A DNA stretch of 64,000 bases from Sphingomonas aerolata (GCF_003046295.1 NZ_PZZN01000001.1:1198812-1262811); one strand, 5' to 3'. Shown: positions 36,682-48,688, counted from the first letter of the stretch. Made by a program: numbers and translations. The notes: generated by a model not told the origin, from the letters alone.

Positions 36682-39114
36682 ATGACGACCATGCGTGAAC
36701 AGGCCGTGAGCGACCTTCCCCCCCAACTTGACGACTGGTTCGCGACACGGGGCTGGCGGCCGCGCCGGCATCAGACCGACATGCTGGCGCAGGGACGCGC
36801 CGGGCACCACGCGCTGCTGGTCGCGGCGACGGGGGCGGGCAAGACACTCGCCGGGTTCCTGCCGACGCTCGCCGAGTTGATCGAGGAGCCGACCAGCGGG
36901 CTCCACACGCTCTATGTCTCGCCGCTGAAGGCGCTCGCGGTCGACGTCCAGCGCAACCTGCTGACGCCGATCGAGGAGATGGGCGTCGACATCCGCGTCG
37001 AGACGCGCACCGGCGACACGCCGTCGGACCGCAAGGCGCGGCAACGCGTGAAACCGCCACAGATCCTGCTGACCACCCCCGAATCACTCTCGCTGCTGCT
37101 CAGCTATTCCGACAGCATCACGATGTTCGAGGGCATCCGCACGATCGTGATCGACGAGGTCCATGCGTTTGCGACGGGCAAGCGCGGCGACCTGCTCTCG
37201 CTGTGCATGGCGCGGTTGCAGACAATCTCGCCGGGGATGCGCCGCGTCGCGCTGTCGGCGACGGTCGCGGATGCCGACGGCTATCGCGCGTGGCTCGCCC
37301 CCGACGGCGATATCGACCAGGTCGCGATGGTGCAGGGCGAGGCGGGCGCGGATCCGGACATCGCGATCCTGCTGCCCGAGGGGCGCATCCCGTGGTCGGG
37401 CCATTCGGGCCGCTATGCCGCCGAGCAGGTGATGGCGGAAATCGAAAAGCATGCGACGACGATCGTGTTCTGCAACACGCGCAGCCTCGCCGAGCTGATC
37501 TTCCAGGATCTGTGGAAGGTGAATGCGAACACGCTGCCGATCGGCGTCCATCACGGCAGCCTCGCGCGTGAGGCGCGGCGCAAGGTCGAGGGCGCGATGG
37601 CGGAGGGCAAGCTGCGCGCGCTGGTCGCGACCGCGAGCCTCGACCTCGGCGTCGACTGGGGCAATGTCGACTGCGTGATCCAGATGGGCGCGCCCAAGGG
37701 ATCGTCGCGGCTGCTCCAGCGCATCGGCCGCGCCAATCACCGGCTCGACGAGGCGAGCAAGGCGATCCTCGTCCCCGGCAACCGGTTCGAATATCTCGAG
37801 GCGCGCGCCGCATTGGACGCGGTCGAGGCGGGCGAGCTCGATCCCGACCTGTTCCGCGTCGGCGCGCTCGACGTGCTCGCGCAGCATGTGATGGCGTGCG
37901 CCTGTGCCGCGCCGTTCCGCGAGGAGGACCTGCTCGACGAGGTCCGCTCGGCCCTCCCTTATTCCGCGCTGCCGGCCGAAACGTTCTCGCGCGTGCTCGG
38001 CTTCATCAGCGACGGCGGCTATGCGCTCAAGGCCTATGACCGGTTCAAGCGGCTGACGCAGGATGCGGACGGCACATGGCGGATCAGCCACCCCAAGTTC
38101 ATCGGCCAGCACCGGCTGAACGCCGGGATCATCGTCGAGGCGACGATGCTCAACGTGCGGTTCGGCAATGGCCGCGCGCTCGGCCGCGTCGAGGAAGGCT
38201 TCGCAGCGCAGCTCAGCCCCGGCGACACCTTCTTCTTCGCCGGGCTCAGCCTTGAGGTCATCAAGATGGACACCGAGGACCTCGTCGTCCGCGCGACCTC
38301 CAAGCCGGCGCGGATCCCGACCTATGGCGGCAGCCGGATGCCGCTGTCGACCAACCTCGCCGACCGCGTCCGCGGCTTCCTCGCGCATCCCGGCGAATGG
38401 GCGCGGTTTCCCGACGATGTGCGCGAATGGCTCGAATATCAGCGACTGCGCTCGGTCCTGCCCGAACCCGGGCAGCTGCTGGTCGAGACCTTCCCGCGCG
38501 AGGGGCGGCATTACATGGTCGCCTACAGCTTCGAGGGGTGGAACGCGCACCAGTCGCTCGGCATGCTGATCACGCGGCGGATGGAGACGCAGGGGCTGAA
38601 GCCGCTGGGCTTCGTCGCGAACGACTATGCGCTGGCGGTGTACGGGATCGACAAGATCACCGACCCGGCATCGCTGTTCTCCGCCGACATCCTCGAACAT
38701 GAGTTCGTCGACTGGGTGCAGCAATCGCATCTGCTCAAGCGTGCGTTTCGCGAGGTCGCGGTGATCGGCGGGCTGGTCGAGCGCCAGCACCCCGGCAAGC
38801 GCAAGACCGGGCGCCAGGTCACCTTCTCGACCGACCTGATCTATGACGTGCTGCGCAAATACGAGCCGACGCATTTGCTGCTCGAGGCCGCTTGGGCGGA
38901 TGCGCGCGCGCGGATGACCGATGTCGGGCGCCTGGCCGGGCTGCTCGACCGTGCGGCGGAGACGATGCTGCATGTCGATCTCGAGCGCGTGACGCCGCTC
39001 GCGGTGCCGATCCTGACGCTGATCGGACGCGAGAAGGTCGCCACCAACACGTCCGACGACGCCCTGCTGATCGAGGCGGAGGCACTGGCGGCCGAGGCGA
39101 TGCGGATCGACTGA
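36682..39114 (+). CDS. Ligase-associated DNA damage response DEXH helicase (Lhr-Core)
   Basis: The 810-residue superfamily 2 helicase is the Lhr-Core type. Motif I is AATGAGKT (48-55), motif II is IDEVH (158-161, a DEVH box), motif III is ALSAT, and motif VI is QRIGRANHRLDE. A winged helix and C-terminal domain follow (LVETFPREGRHYMV, GKRKTGRQVTFSTDLIYDVL). It translocates 3' to 5' on single-stranded DNA. It is one of the four-part repair set with ligase, exonuclease and PdeM. An ATG at 36691 is an alternative start. Confidence 0.94.
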   Translation: MTTMREQAVSDLPPQLDDWFATRGWRPRRHQTDMLAQGRAGHHALLVAATGAGKTLAGFLPTLAELIEEPTSGLHTLYVSPLKALAVDVQRNLLTPIEEMGVDIRVETRTGDTPSDRKARQRVKPPQILLTTPESLSLLLSYSDSITMFEGIRTIVIDEVHAFATGKRGDLLSLCMARLQTISPGMRRVALSATVADADGYRAWLAPDGDIDQVAMVQGEAGADPDIAILLPEGRIPWSGHSGRYAAEQVMAEIEKHATTIVFCNTRSLAELIFQDLWKVNANTLPIGVHHGSLAREARRKVEGAMAEGKLRALVATASLDLGVDWGNVDCVIQMGAPKGSSRLLQRIGRANHRLDEASKAILVPGNRFEYLEARAALDAVEAGELDPDLFRVGALDVLAQHVMACACAAPFREEDLLDEVRSALPYSALPAETFSRVLGFISDGGYALKAYDRFKRLTQDADGTWRISHPKFIGQHRLNAGIIVEATMLNVRFGNGRALGRVEEGFAAQLSPGDTFFFAGLSLEVIKMDTEDLVVRATSKPARIPTYGGSRMPLSTNLADRVRGFLAHPGEWARFPDDVREWLEYQRLRSVLPEPGQLLVETFPREGRHYMVAYSFEGWNAHQSLGMLITRRMETQGLKPLGFVANDYALAVYGIDKITDPASLFSADILEHEFVDWVQQSHLLKRAFREVAVIGGLVERQHPGKRKTGRQVTFSTDLIYDVLRKYEPTHLLLEAAWADARARMTDVGRLAGLLDRAAETMLHVDLERVTPLAVPILTLIGREKVATNTSDDALLIEAEALAAEAMRID

Positions 39115-39180
39115 ACGGGCGCGAGACGAACCAGGGACGAACGACTTGTCGTCCGTCGGTTTCGGGCGCAGCATCGGATC

Positions 39181-40152
39181 ATGCGCAGGTGGTCAGGCCC
39201 GGTGTTGCTCATCATCGCTGCCCCGGCTGCGGCCCAGCAGTCTGCCCCGGACGCTACCCCGCAAACCGCCGCCCCGCCCGCTTATGCTGCACCGGTCGAT
39301 GATGCAGCATCTGCAGCAAACACGGTGATGCTGTTCGGGCAGGACGAGAGCAGGATGACGGTGCCCGTGTCGATCGCGGGCACCAGTCCGCAGAAGTTCG
39401 TCGTCGATACCGGCGCCCAACGCACCGTGATCTCGCGCGAGCTTGCGGCGGTGTTGCGGCTTGCGCCCGGCCGGATCGTCCGCGTCACGGGCATGACCGG
39501 ATCGGACAGCGTCGCGACCGTGATCATCCCGGCGCTGCGGGTCGGCACGATCGACAGCCCGGCAATCGAAGCGCCCGCGATCGCCGCGCAGAATCTGGGT
39601 GCGCTGGGGCTGCTGGGGATCGACACGCTGCAGGGACGCGCGGTGGGGATCGATTTCGACACCCGCACGATGACCGTGACGCCCGCCCGCCGGCGCAACC
39701 GCCGCGAGCGAACCGAGCGGGGCGAGATCGTGGTCCGGGCGCGCAGCCTGTTCGGCCAGCTCGTCGTCACCGACGCCTATTGCAACGGCGTCCGGATCCG
39801 CGTGATCATCGATACCGGGTCGTCGGTCAGCATGGGCAATGCCGCACTGCGCCGCAAGCTGTTGCGCAAGCCGGTCCGGTCGCAATCGATCGCGCTGACC
39901 GGTGTCACCGGACAGACGGTGATGGCGGACTATTCGACGATCGATCGCGTCATGATCGGCAGCCTGACGATCACCAGCCTGCCGATCGCGCTGACGGCCG
40001 TCGACGCCCCGCCCTTTCGTCAGTTCGGACTGGCGGAACGGCCCGCGATCCTGCTCGGCATGGATGCGCTGACGCTGTTCCGCCGCGTCGACATCGACTT
40101 TGCCAATCGCGAGGTGCGGCTTGCCCTGCCGCGCAATGTCACGCAGCGTTGA
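39181..40152 (+). CDS. Exported protein with two retropepsin-like domains
   Basis: The 323-residue protein has a signal peptide and an Ala/Pro linker, followed by two retropepsin-like aspartic protease domains in tandem. Lobe 1 holds FVVDTGAQRTVI (D76) and GLLGIDTL with a following GIDFDTRTM strand. Lobe 2 holds VIIDTGSSVSMG (D211) and LLGMDALTL with DIDFANREV. An Arg-rich linker (about 168-181) joins them. Each lobe keeps the Asp-Thr-Gly triad and the hydrophobic-Gly psi-loop, so the chain could fold as a pseudo-dimer like pepsin. Periplasmic or membrane-linked proteolysis is probable. Confidence 0.85.
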   Translation: MRRWSGPVLLIIAAPAAAQQSAPDATPQTAAPPAYAAPVDDAASAANTVMLFGQDESRMTVPVSIAGTSPQKFVVDTGAQRTVISRELAAVLRLAPGRIVRVTGMTGSDSVATVIIPALRVGTIDSPAIEAPAIAAQNLGALGLLGIDTLQGRAVGIDFDTRTMTVTPARRRNRRERTERGEIVVRARSLFGQLVVTDAYCNGVRIRVIIDTGSSVSMGNAALRRKLLRKPVRSQSIALTGVTGQTVMADYSTIDRVMIGSLTITSLPIALTAVDAPPFRQFGLAERPAILLGMDALTLFRRVDIDFANREVRLALPRNVTQR

Positions 40153-40211
40153 GGTTGCGTGATCGATCATTCGCTGCAACGCTGCTGCAATAAACGATCA
40201 AGGGGACGACG

Positions 40212-41624
40212 ATGCGCGCAGTAAGCAGGGTGATGGCGGGAGTGATGCTGACGGCCAGTGTCGTCACCATGCCCGGTACGGGATTTGCGCAGAGCCGCCC
40301 CGACCAGAAGGCGTTCTTCGGTCTCTACAAGGAGCTGGTCGAGACCAACACGACGCTGTCGTCGGGCAGCTGCACCCAAGCCGCAGCGCAGATCGGCGCG
40401 CGGCTGAAAAGCGCGGGCTATGCCGATGCCGACATCACCTATTTCTCGGTGCCCGAGCATCCCAAGGATGGCGGGCTGGTCGCGGTGCTGAAGGGGTCGG
40501 ACGCGTCGATCAAGCCGATGCTGCTGCTCGGCCATCTCGACGTCGTCGAGGCCAAGCGCGAGGACTGGGTGCGCGATCCGTTCACGCTGATCGAGGAGGG
40601 CGGCTATTATTATGCGCGCGGCACCGTCGACGACAAGGCGCAGGCGGCGATCTGGTCCGACGCGATGATCCGCTTCAAGACATCGGGCTACACGCCGAAG
40701 CGGACGATCAAGCTCGCGCTGACCTGTGGCGAGGAGACGACCTTTGCGTGGAACGGCGCGCAATATCTCGCCGCGAGCAAGCCCGACCTGATTGCCGCCG
40801 AATTCGCGTTGAACGAGGGCGGCGGCGGGCGGCTCGACGATAATGGCAAGCGCCAGCTGCTGGCGATCCAGGTCGGTGAGAAGGCCGCGCAGAATTACAC
40901 CTTCACCGCGACCAATCCCGGCGGGCACAGCTCGCAGCCGACGCCCGACAATGCGATCTACGAACTCGCTGACGCGGTGAAGGCGGTGCAGGGCCATGAA
41001 TTCCCCGTGACCTTCACCGACACGACGCGCGCCTTCTTCGCCGCGAGCGCAAAGGCGATGCCGGGCACGATGGGCGACGCGATCACGCGGCTGCTCGCCA
41101 ATCCGCAGGACAAGGCGGCGGATGCGATCGTCAGCCGCGACAAGGCGATGCATTCGACGCTGCGCACCACCTGTGTCGCGACGCTGCTGAGCGCGGGCCA
41201 TGCCGAAAACGCGCTGCCGCAGCGCGCGACCGCGAATGTGAACTGCCGGATCTTTCCCGGCGAGACGGTCGACGGCACGCTCGCCAAGTTGAAATCGCTC
41301 GCCGGTTCCAAGGTGAGCGTGACCGCGAACCAGCCGGTCCGACCGACCGCGATCCCGCCGACGCTCGACCCCAAGATCATGGGCCCGGTGACGAAGGTCG
41401 CGGCCAAGCACTTCCCCGGCCTGCCGATCCTGCCGCTGATGTCGACCGGCGCGACCGACGGGATCTTCTTCGAGGCGATCGGCATCCCGGTTTACGGCGC
41501 GCCGGGCGTGTTCATCGACAAGGACATGGGCGGGATCCACGGCCTGAATGAGCGGATCCGGATCGCGTCGCTCTATGACGGCCGCGACTATCTGTACGAT
41601 CTGGTCAAGGCATTCGCGGGGTGA
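40212..41624 (+). CDS. M20 family metallopeptidase, exported
   Basis: The 470-residue protein has a signal peptide (VMLTASVVTMPGTGFAQ). M20 metal ligands and catalytic residues are clear: LLGHLDVV (H108, D110), GTVDDKAQ (D140) and TCGEET (E174, E175). The lid domain is NPGGHSSQPTPDNAIY, and the C-terminal ligand His appears in GGIHGLNE. M20 carboxypeptidases and aminoacylases remove C-terminal residues or acyl groups from peptides. A family B repeat follows the stop. Confidence 0.9.
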   Translation: MRAVSRVMAGVMLTASVVTMPGTGFAQSRPDQKAFFGLYKELVETNTTLSSGSCTQAAAQIGARLKSAGYADADITYFSVPEHPKDGGLVAVLKGSDASIKPMLLLGHLDVVEAKREDWVRDPFTLIEEGGYYYARGTVDDKAQAAIWSDAMIRFKTSGYTPKRTIKLALTCGEETTFAWNGAQYLAASKPDLIAAEFALNEGGGGRLDDNGKRQLLAIQVGEKAAQNYTFTATNPGGHSSQPTPDNAIYELADAVKAVQGHEFPVTFTDTTRAFFAASAKAMPGTMGDAITRLLANPQDKAADAIVSRDKAMHSTLRTTCVATLLSAGHAENALPQRATANVNCRIFPGETVDGTLAKLKSLAGSKVSVTANQPVRPTAIPPTLDPKIMGPVTKVAAKHFPGLPILPLMSTGATDGIFFEAIGIPVYGAPGVFIDKDMGGIHGLNERIRIASLYDGRDYLYDLVKAFAG

Positions 41625-41632
41625 CGCTGAAT

Positions 41633-41783
41633 CCCTCTCCCCTTGGGGGAGAGGGAGGGAGGAGCCGCAGGCGACGGAAGGGTGAGGGGCTTGAGGCGCG
41701 GACAGTCCGCCCCAATTCCCCTCACCCTTCCCACCCGGCTTCGCCGTGCGGGCCCCTTCCCTCTCCCGCTAGCGGAGAGGGAG
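41633..41783. repeat. Intergenic inverted-pair repeat, family B copy 2
   Basis: This about 150-base element has facing hairpins at its ends (CCCTCTCCCCTTGGGGGAGAGGG and CCCTCTCCCGCTAGCGGAGAGGG) and inner GGAAGGGTGAGGGGC/CCCCTCACCCTTCC arms. It is a close relative of 4449-4596. It fills nearly the whole space between the convergent M20 and kup genes, ending one base before the kup stop codon. Confidence 0.8.
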
Positions 41784-41784
41784 T

Positions 41785-43749
41785 TTAGACCGTCACCTGT
41801 TCGCCGAGTTCGAGCACCTTGCCGGGCGGGATCCGCAGGAAATCGGTCGGATCGCTCGCGTTGCGCTGCAGGAACATGAAGATCCGGTCCTGCCAGGGCG
41901 GCATGCCCTTTTCCGCGTCGGGCTTGAGCGTGTTGCGGCCGATGAAGAACGACGTCCGCATCGGGTCGAGGCCGAGCTGTTCGGTCTTCGCGCCGACACC
42001 AAGATCGCGCGGCACGTCGGGCGATTCCATGAAGCCGTAGGTCAGCACGACGATCGAGAAATTGTCATCGACCCGCTCGACCTTGGCGCGGCCTGCTTGG
42101 TCGACGAACGGACGATCCGCGGTGCGGATGCTGACGATCAGGTTTCGCTCGTGCAGAACCTTGTTGTGCTTGAGGTTGTGGAGCAGCGCGCCGGGCGTCG
42201 CGTGCGGATTGGCGGTGAGGAACACCGCGGTCCCCGACACACGCTCGGGCGGGCGCTTCTCGAGCGCGGCGGCGAGGTCGCTGAGCGGGATGCTCTGCCG
42301 CTTCTCGAACGCGCTGACGATCTTCTTGCCACGCACCCAGGTGAAGATGATCAGCCCGATCGACGCCGCGATCACCAGTGGCACCCAGCCGCCCTCGATC
42401 ACGCGCAGGATGTTCGCGCCGAAGAAGATCAGGTCGAGCGTCAGGAACGGTAGGATCGCGGCGAGCGCCAGCGGCCGCGACCAGTTCCAGCGGTGCCGCA
42501 CGACGATATAGGCGAGCAGCGTGGTGACGACCATCGTGCCGGTCACCGCGATACCGTACGCCGCGGCCATCGCCGACGAGGTCTTGAACTGGATTACCAG
42601 CACCAGCACGCCGATCAGCAGCAGCCAGTTGATCGCGGGCAGGTAGATCTGCCCGGCGAACACCGCCGAGGTCTGGCGGATGCGCAGCCGCGGCAGCAGG
42701 CCGAGCTGGATCGCCTGCTGCGTCAGGCTGAACGCGCCGGTGATCACCGCCTGGCTGGCGATGACCGTCGCGAAGCCCGCGAGAATGATCAGCGCGGGGC
42801 GCAGTGATTCGGGTGCCATCAGGAAGAACCAGTCCTGATTGACGAACGGGACGCCCCGACGCGCGGCATCCTCGAGCTGCGACAGCGCGAACGCGCCTTG
42901 CCCGAGATAGTTGAGCGCGAGCGCGGGAAAGACCAGGAAGAACCAGCCGATCCGGATCGGCAGTTTGCCGAAATGGCCCATGTCCGCGGTCAGAGCTTCC
43001 GCTCCGGTGACGGTCAGGAACACCGCGCCGAGCACGAACAGGCCGGTGACGCCGTGGGTCGCGAGAAACGCGACACCGTAGGTCGGCGAGAAGACGCGGA
43101 CGATCGAGGGCTCGTCGGCAATATGCCACACGCCCAGCGCACCGATCGCGACGAACCAGACGATGCAGACCGGACCGAACAGCTTCGAGACATGCGCGGT
43201 GCCGCGCGACTGGATCACGAACAGGACGATGAGAATCGCGATCGTCAACGCGCGCACCACGCCCTCGTTGAAGATGTGCGCCGCGCTCGGGATCGTGCGT
43301 AGCCCTTCCATTGCCGAGAGGACGGACAGGGCCGGCGTGATGATCGCATCGCCGTAGAACAGCGACGCGCCGGCGGCCCCGAGCACGATCGCGATCTTCG
43401 ACCGGACCCCCAGGGCCCGCCTTGCGAGCGCTGCGAGCGCGAGCACGCCGCCCTCGCCCTGATTGTCCGCGCGCATCAGGAAGATGACGTATTTCACGGT
43501 GACGACGAGGAACAGCGACCACAGCGCCAGGCTGAGCACGCCGAGAATCTCGCTCAGATCGATACCGCCCGCAGCGCTCTGCCCGAGCGCTTCGCGGAAG
43601 GCATAGAGCGGGCTGGTGCCGATATCGCCGAACACCACGCCGATCGCCCCCACGGTCAGCGCGGCAAGCGCCGGGTGTGGGTGAAGATGCGCCGCCGACA
43701 GATCGGTGGACGTTTCAGCGGGCTGGGGTGTTCCGGCGACGGACGACAT
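41785..43749 (-). CDS. kup: Low-affinity potassium uptake protein Kup
   Basis: The 654-residue protein has about 12 membrane segments. It starts MSSVAGTPQPAET, and the family signature GDIGTSPLYAFREAL follows in the first helix. VIFLMRADNQGEGGVLAL and FYGDAIITPALSVLSA are conserved Kup blocks. Kup imports K+ with H+ symport in proteobacteria. The C-terminal cytoplasmic domain (MDPMRTSFFIGRNTL-type) is present. The start at 43749 is chosen; an in-frame extension upstream to 43902 contains no membrane signals. It is divergent from pdeM. Confidence 0.95.
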   Translation of the reverse strand: MSSVAGTPQPAETSTDLSAAHLHPHPALAALTVGAIGVVFGDIGTSPLYAFREALGQSAAGGIDLSEILGVLSLALWSLFLVVTVKYVIFLMRADNQGEGGVLALAALARRALGVRSKIAIVLGAAGASLFYGDAIITPALSVLSAMEGLRTIPSAAHIFNEGVVRALTIAILIVLFVIQSRGTAHVSKLFGPVCIVWFVAIGALGVWHIADEPSIVRVFSPTYGVAFLATHGVTGLFVLGAVFLTVTGAEALTADMGHFGKLPIRIGWFFLVFPALALNYLGQGAFALSQLEDAARRGVPFVNQDWFFLMAPESLRPALIILAGFATVIASQAVITGAFSLTQQAIQLGLLPRLRIRQTSAVFAGQIYLPAINWLLLIGVLVLVIQFKTSSAMAAAYGIAVTGTMVVTTLLAYIVVRHRWNWSRPLALAAILPFLTLDLIFFGANILRVIEGGWVPLVIAASIGLIIFTWVRGKKIVSAFEKRQSIPLSDLAAALEKRPPERVSGTAVFLTANPHATPGALLHNLKHNKVLHERNLIVSIRTADRPFVDQAGRAKVERVDDNFSIVVLTYGFMESPDVPRDLGVGAKTEQLGLDPMRTSFFIGRNTLKPDAEKGMPPWQDRIFMFLQRNASDPTDFLRIPPGKVLELGEQVTV

Positions 43750-43873
43750 GGCGCGAAAAGCGCTCCTCCTGATGGGACGGCGCGCTTTACGCCGATTGCA
43801 GCCATGCGCAAGTGTTCGACGCTGCGCTGCACAATCGCTTGATTCGAACGTCGACCGACGGCATGGCCACCTG

Positions 43874-44569
43874 ATGGTTCCCTTTTCGTTCGGCGGACAC
43901 ACGCTTTCGGCGCTGGCGGCAGGTGCGGTTTACTGGCCCGCGCGACACGCCTTGCTGGTTGCCGACCTGCATTTCGAAAAGGCGAGCTGGTTCGCCAGCC
44001 GTGGCCAGATGCTGCCACCTTATGATTCGATCGCGACGCTGACCGAACTCGCCGCCGTGCTCGACGCGACCGGCGCGACCGAGATCTGGTGTCTCGGCGA
44101 CAGTTTCCACGACAGCGACGGCTGCGACCGGCTGCCGGACCGCGCGCAGGCGATGCTGCGCGCCATGACACAAAAGACGCACTGGACCTGGATCACGGGC
44201 AATCATGACCCCATGATCCTCGATCGGTGCGGTGGCACAGTCGTCGACGAGGCCTGTGTCGATGGCCTGGTGCTGCGCCACGAGGCCGATCCGCGCGAGA
44301 CCCGGCCCGAACTCTCGGGCCATTTCCATCCCAAATTGCGCCTTCGGCTGCGCGGCAAGCAGGTCGCGCGGCGGTGTTTCGTCGCGACCCAGACCAAGCT
44401 GATCCTGCCCGCCTTCGGTTCGCTGACGGGCGGGCTGGACGTCGACCATCCCGAGATCATCCGCGCCGTGGGCAGTGGTGCGCAGGCACTGTTGCCGGTC
44501 GCGGACCGGATGCTGCGGTTTCCGGTCGCGGCGCGACCGGCGGACGCGCGGATCGCCGTGTCAGCCTGA
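43874..44569 (+). CDS. pdeM: Ligase-associated DNA damage response endonuclease PdeM
   Basis: The 231-residue metallophosphoesterase has DLHFEK (D31, H33), LGDSFHD (G75-D76), GNHDP (109-112) and GHFHP (149-152) as the five binuclear metal motifs. It is the MPE/PdeM partner in the ligase-Exo-Lhr repair set, where it acts as a Mn-dependent phosphodiesterase or endonuclease. It lies about 5 kb from the helicase. The ATG at 43874 follows a CTG and has no strong ribosome site. It converges with msrA after 15 bases. Confidence 0.9.
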   Translation: MVPFSFGGHTLSALAAGAVYWPARHALLVADLHFEKASWFASRGQMLPPYDSIATLTELAAVLDATGATEIWCLGDSFHDSDGCDRLPDRAQAMLRAMTQKTHWTWITGNHDPMILDRCGGTVVDEACVDGLVLRHEADPRETRPELSGHFHPKLRLRLRGKQVARRCFVATQTKLILPAFGSLTGGLDVDHPEIIRAVGSGAQALLPVADRMLRFPVAARPADARIAVSA

Positions 44570-44584
44570 CGCGATCAGCCGGCG

Positions 44585-45253
44585 TTAGCTGGCGATCGTC
44601 GGGAAGGCCTTACGGAACGCCGCGAGCTTGGGCTTGTCCCAGGCGACGATGTAGGGATGCGTCGGATTCCGGTCGAAAAAGTCCTGATGATAGGCTTCGG
44701 CGGGATAGAAGCTGCCGGTTTCCAGCGTCGTGACGATCGGCCGCGGAAACGCACGGGTCTGGCCGAGTTGCGCGATATAGGACCGTGCGACCCGCACCTG
44801 CTGCGGCGATTGCGGGAAGATCGCCGAGCGGTAGCTGGTCCCGCTGTCGGGACCTTGGCGGTTCAGCTGCGTCGGATCATGCGCGATCGAAAAATAGACG
44901 CGCAACAGCGTGGCGTAGCTCACGACGCGGGGATCATAGCTGATCCGCACCGCCTCGGCATGCCGCGTGGTTTCGCTCGACACCTGCTCATAGGTCGCGG
45001 TCGCCTTGGTCCCGCCGGCATAGCCTGCGGTCACGCCCTTGACGCCGCGGACATGCTCGAACACCGCCTCGAGCCCCCAGAAACAGCCACCCGCCAGCAC
45101 CGCGGTCTGCAGGTTGCCCGTACGCGGCACGTCGACGGTCGCGGCCGGGATGATGACCGCGCGCTCTGCCTGCGCAGAACCGGTGGCGATGACCGCACCG
45201 GCGAGTCCGACGGCGGCGAGCGTTGCGAAAAGGGGCGTGTGCATGTTGATCAT
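44585..45253 (-). CDS. msrA: Exported peptide-methionine (S)-S-oxide reductase
   Basis: The 222-residue MsrA has a signal peptide (ATLAAVGLAGAVIATGSAQA), then the catalytic block AVLAGGCFWGLEAVFEHV. GYAGGTKATATYEQVSSETTRHAEAV and YHQDFFDRNP are family blocks. The catalytic cysteine is the only cysteine in the chain, so the resolving cysteine of most MsrA is absent. It repairs oxidised methionine in periplasmic proteins. ATG codons at 45253 and 45244 are both possible. It converges with pdeM. Confidence 0.93.
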   Translation of the reverse strand: MINMHTPLFATLAAVGLAGAVIATGSAQAERAVIIPAATVDVPRTGNLQTAVLAGGCFWGLEAVFEHVRGVKGVTAGYAGGTKATATYEQVSSETTRHAEAVRISYDPRVVSYATLLRVYFSIAHDPTQLNRQGPDSGTSYRSAIFPQSPQQVRVARSYIAQLGQTRAFPRPIVTTLETGSFYPAEAYHQDFFDRNPTHPYIVAWDKPKLAAFRKAFPTIAS

Positions 45254-45328
45254 GTGGGGCGTCTCGATGACGTTTCCAGCCCCGGCGCGGAATGCCTTTC
45301 GGCGACCGATTACCGGGATTCAGCAGGC

Positions 45329-45478
45329 TCAGTGCTGGGCGGGCGCGGTGTGCACGGGCGCGCCATACACCGGCTGGGTTGCCTCGGCGGGCTGGAACGC
45401 AAGGAGACCCAGCGCACCCAGAACAAAACCGCCAGTAAACTGCCAGAGAAAGCTCGACTTGATAAGATTGCGCATCAT
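45329..45478 (-). CDS. 49-residue single-pass membrane peptide
   Basis: A short reading frame starts at ATG ATG CGC; the first ATG is at 45478 and the second at 45475. AGGAG lies three bases before the first and six before the second, favouring 45475. The peptide reads MRNLIKSSFLWQFTGGFVLG, then ALGLLAFQP, and ends with a Pro/Ala/Val/His-rich tail (VYGAPVHTAPAQH). It has one membrane helix near the N-terminus and may be a signal anchor. It lies 75 bases upstream of msrA on the same strand. I do not recognise it; it is typical of small proteins missed by length cut-offs. Confidence 0.55.
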   Translation of the reverse strand: MMRNLIKSSFLWQFTGGFVLGALGLLAFQPAEATQPVYGAPVHTAPAQH

Positions 45479-45504
45479 GCGCTCCTGTTGAAATCAGACT
45501 TGGT

Positions 45505-45522
45505 GTGATCCCGGTGGATCAC
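45505..45522. promoter_or_regulatory. Palindrome upstream of the 49-residue peptide
   Basis: GTGATCC-CGGT-GGATCAC is a perfect 7-bp dyad, 26 bases upstream of the small gene's start. It could be an operator for the small peptide and msrA or a short hairpin in their leader. No regulator match was made. Confidence 0.3.
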
Positions 45523-45613
45523 GTCAGCTACGACCCAGCATGTCGTGGGGATGCCGCGTCTTCACAATGCCGTTTTAGGAAACGGTCGATTAACGCGATG
45601 TGGCCAATCCGTT

Positions 45614-45641
45614 CATCCGCCAGCAGGGTTGCTGGCGGATG
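45614..45641. terminator. Perfect 12-bp hairpin after aminotransferase gene
   Basis: CATCCGCCAGCA and TGCTGGCGGATG pair perfectly around a GGGT loop. It sits 36 bases past the stop of the minus-strand aminotransferase gene. No U-tract follows, so it may stabilise or terminate the transcript. It is not related to the paired repeats seen elsewhere. Confidence 0.5.
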
Positions 45642-45677
45642 TCCGGGCATGTCCGCGATGTTGCCGGGCGTGCTGGA

Positions 45678-48688
<3,011 letters not shown>

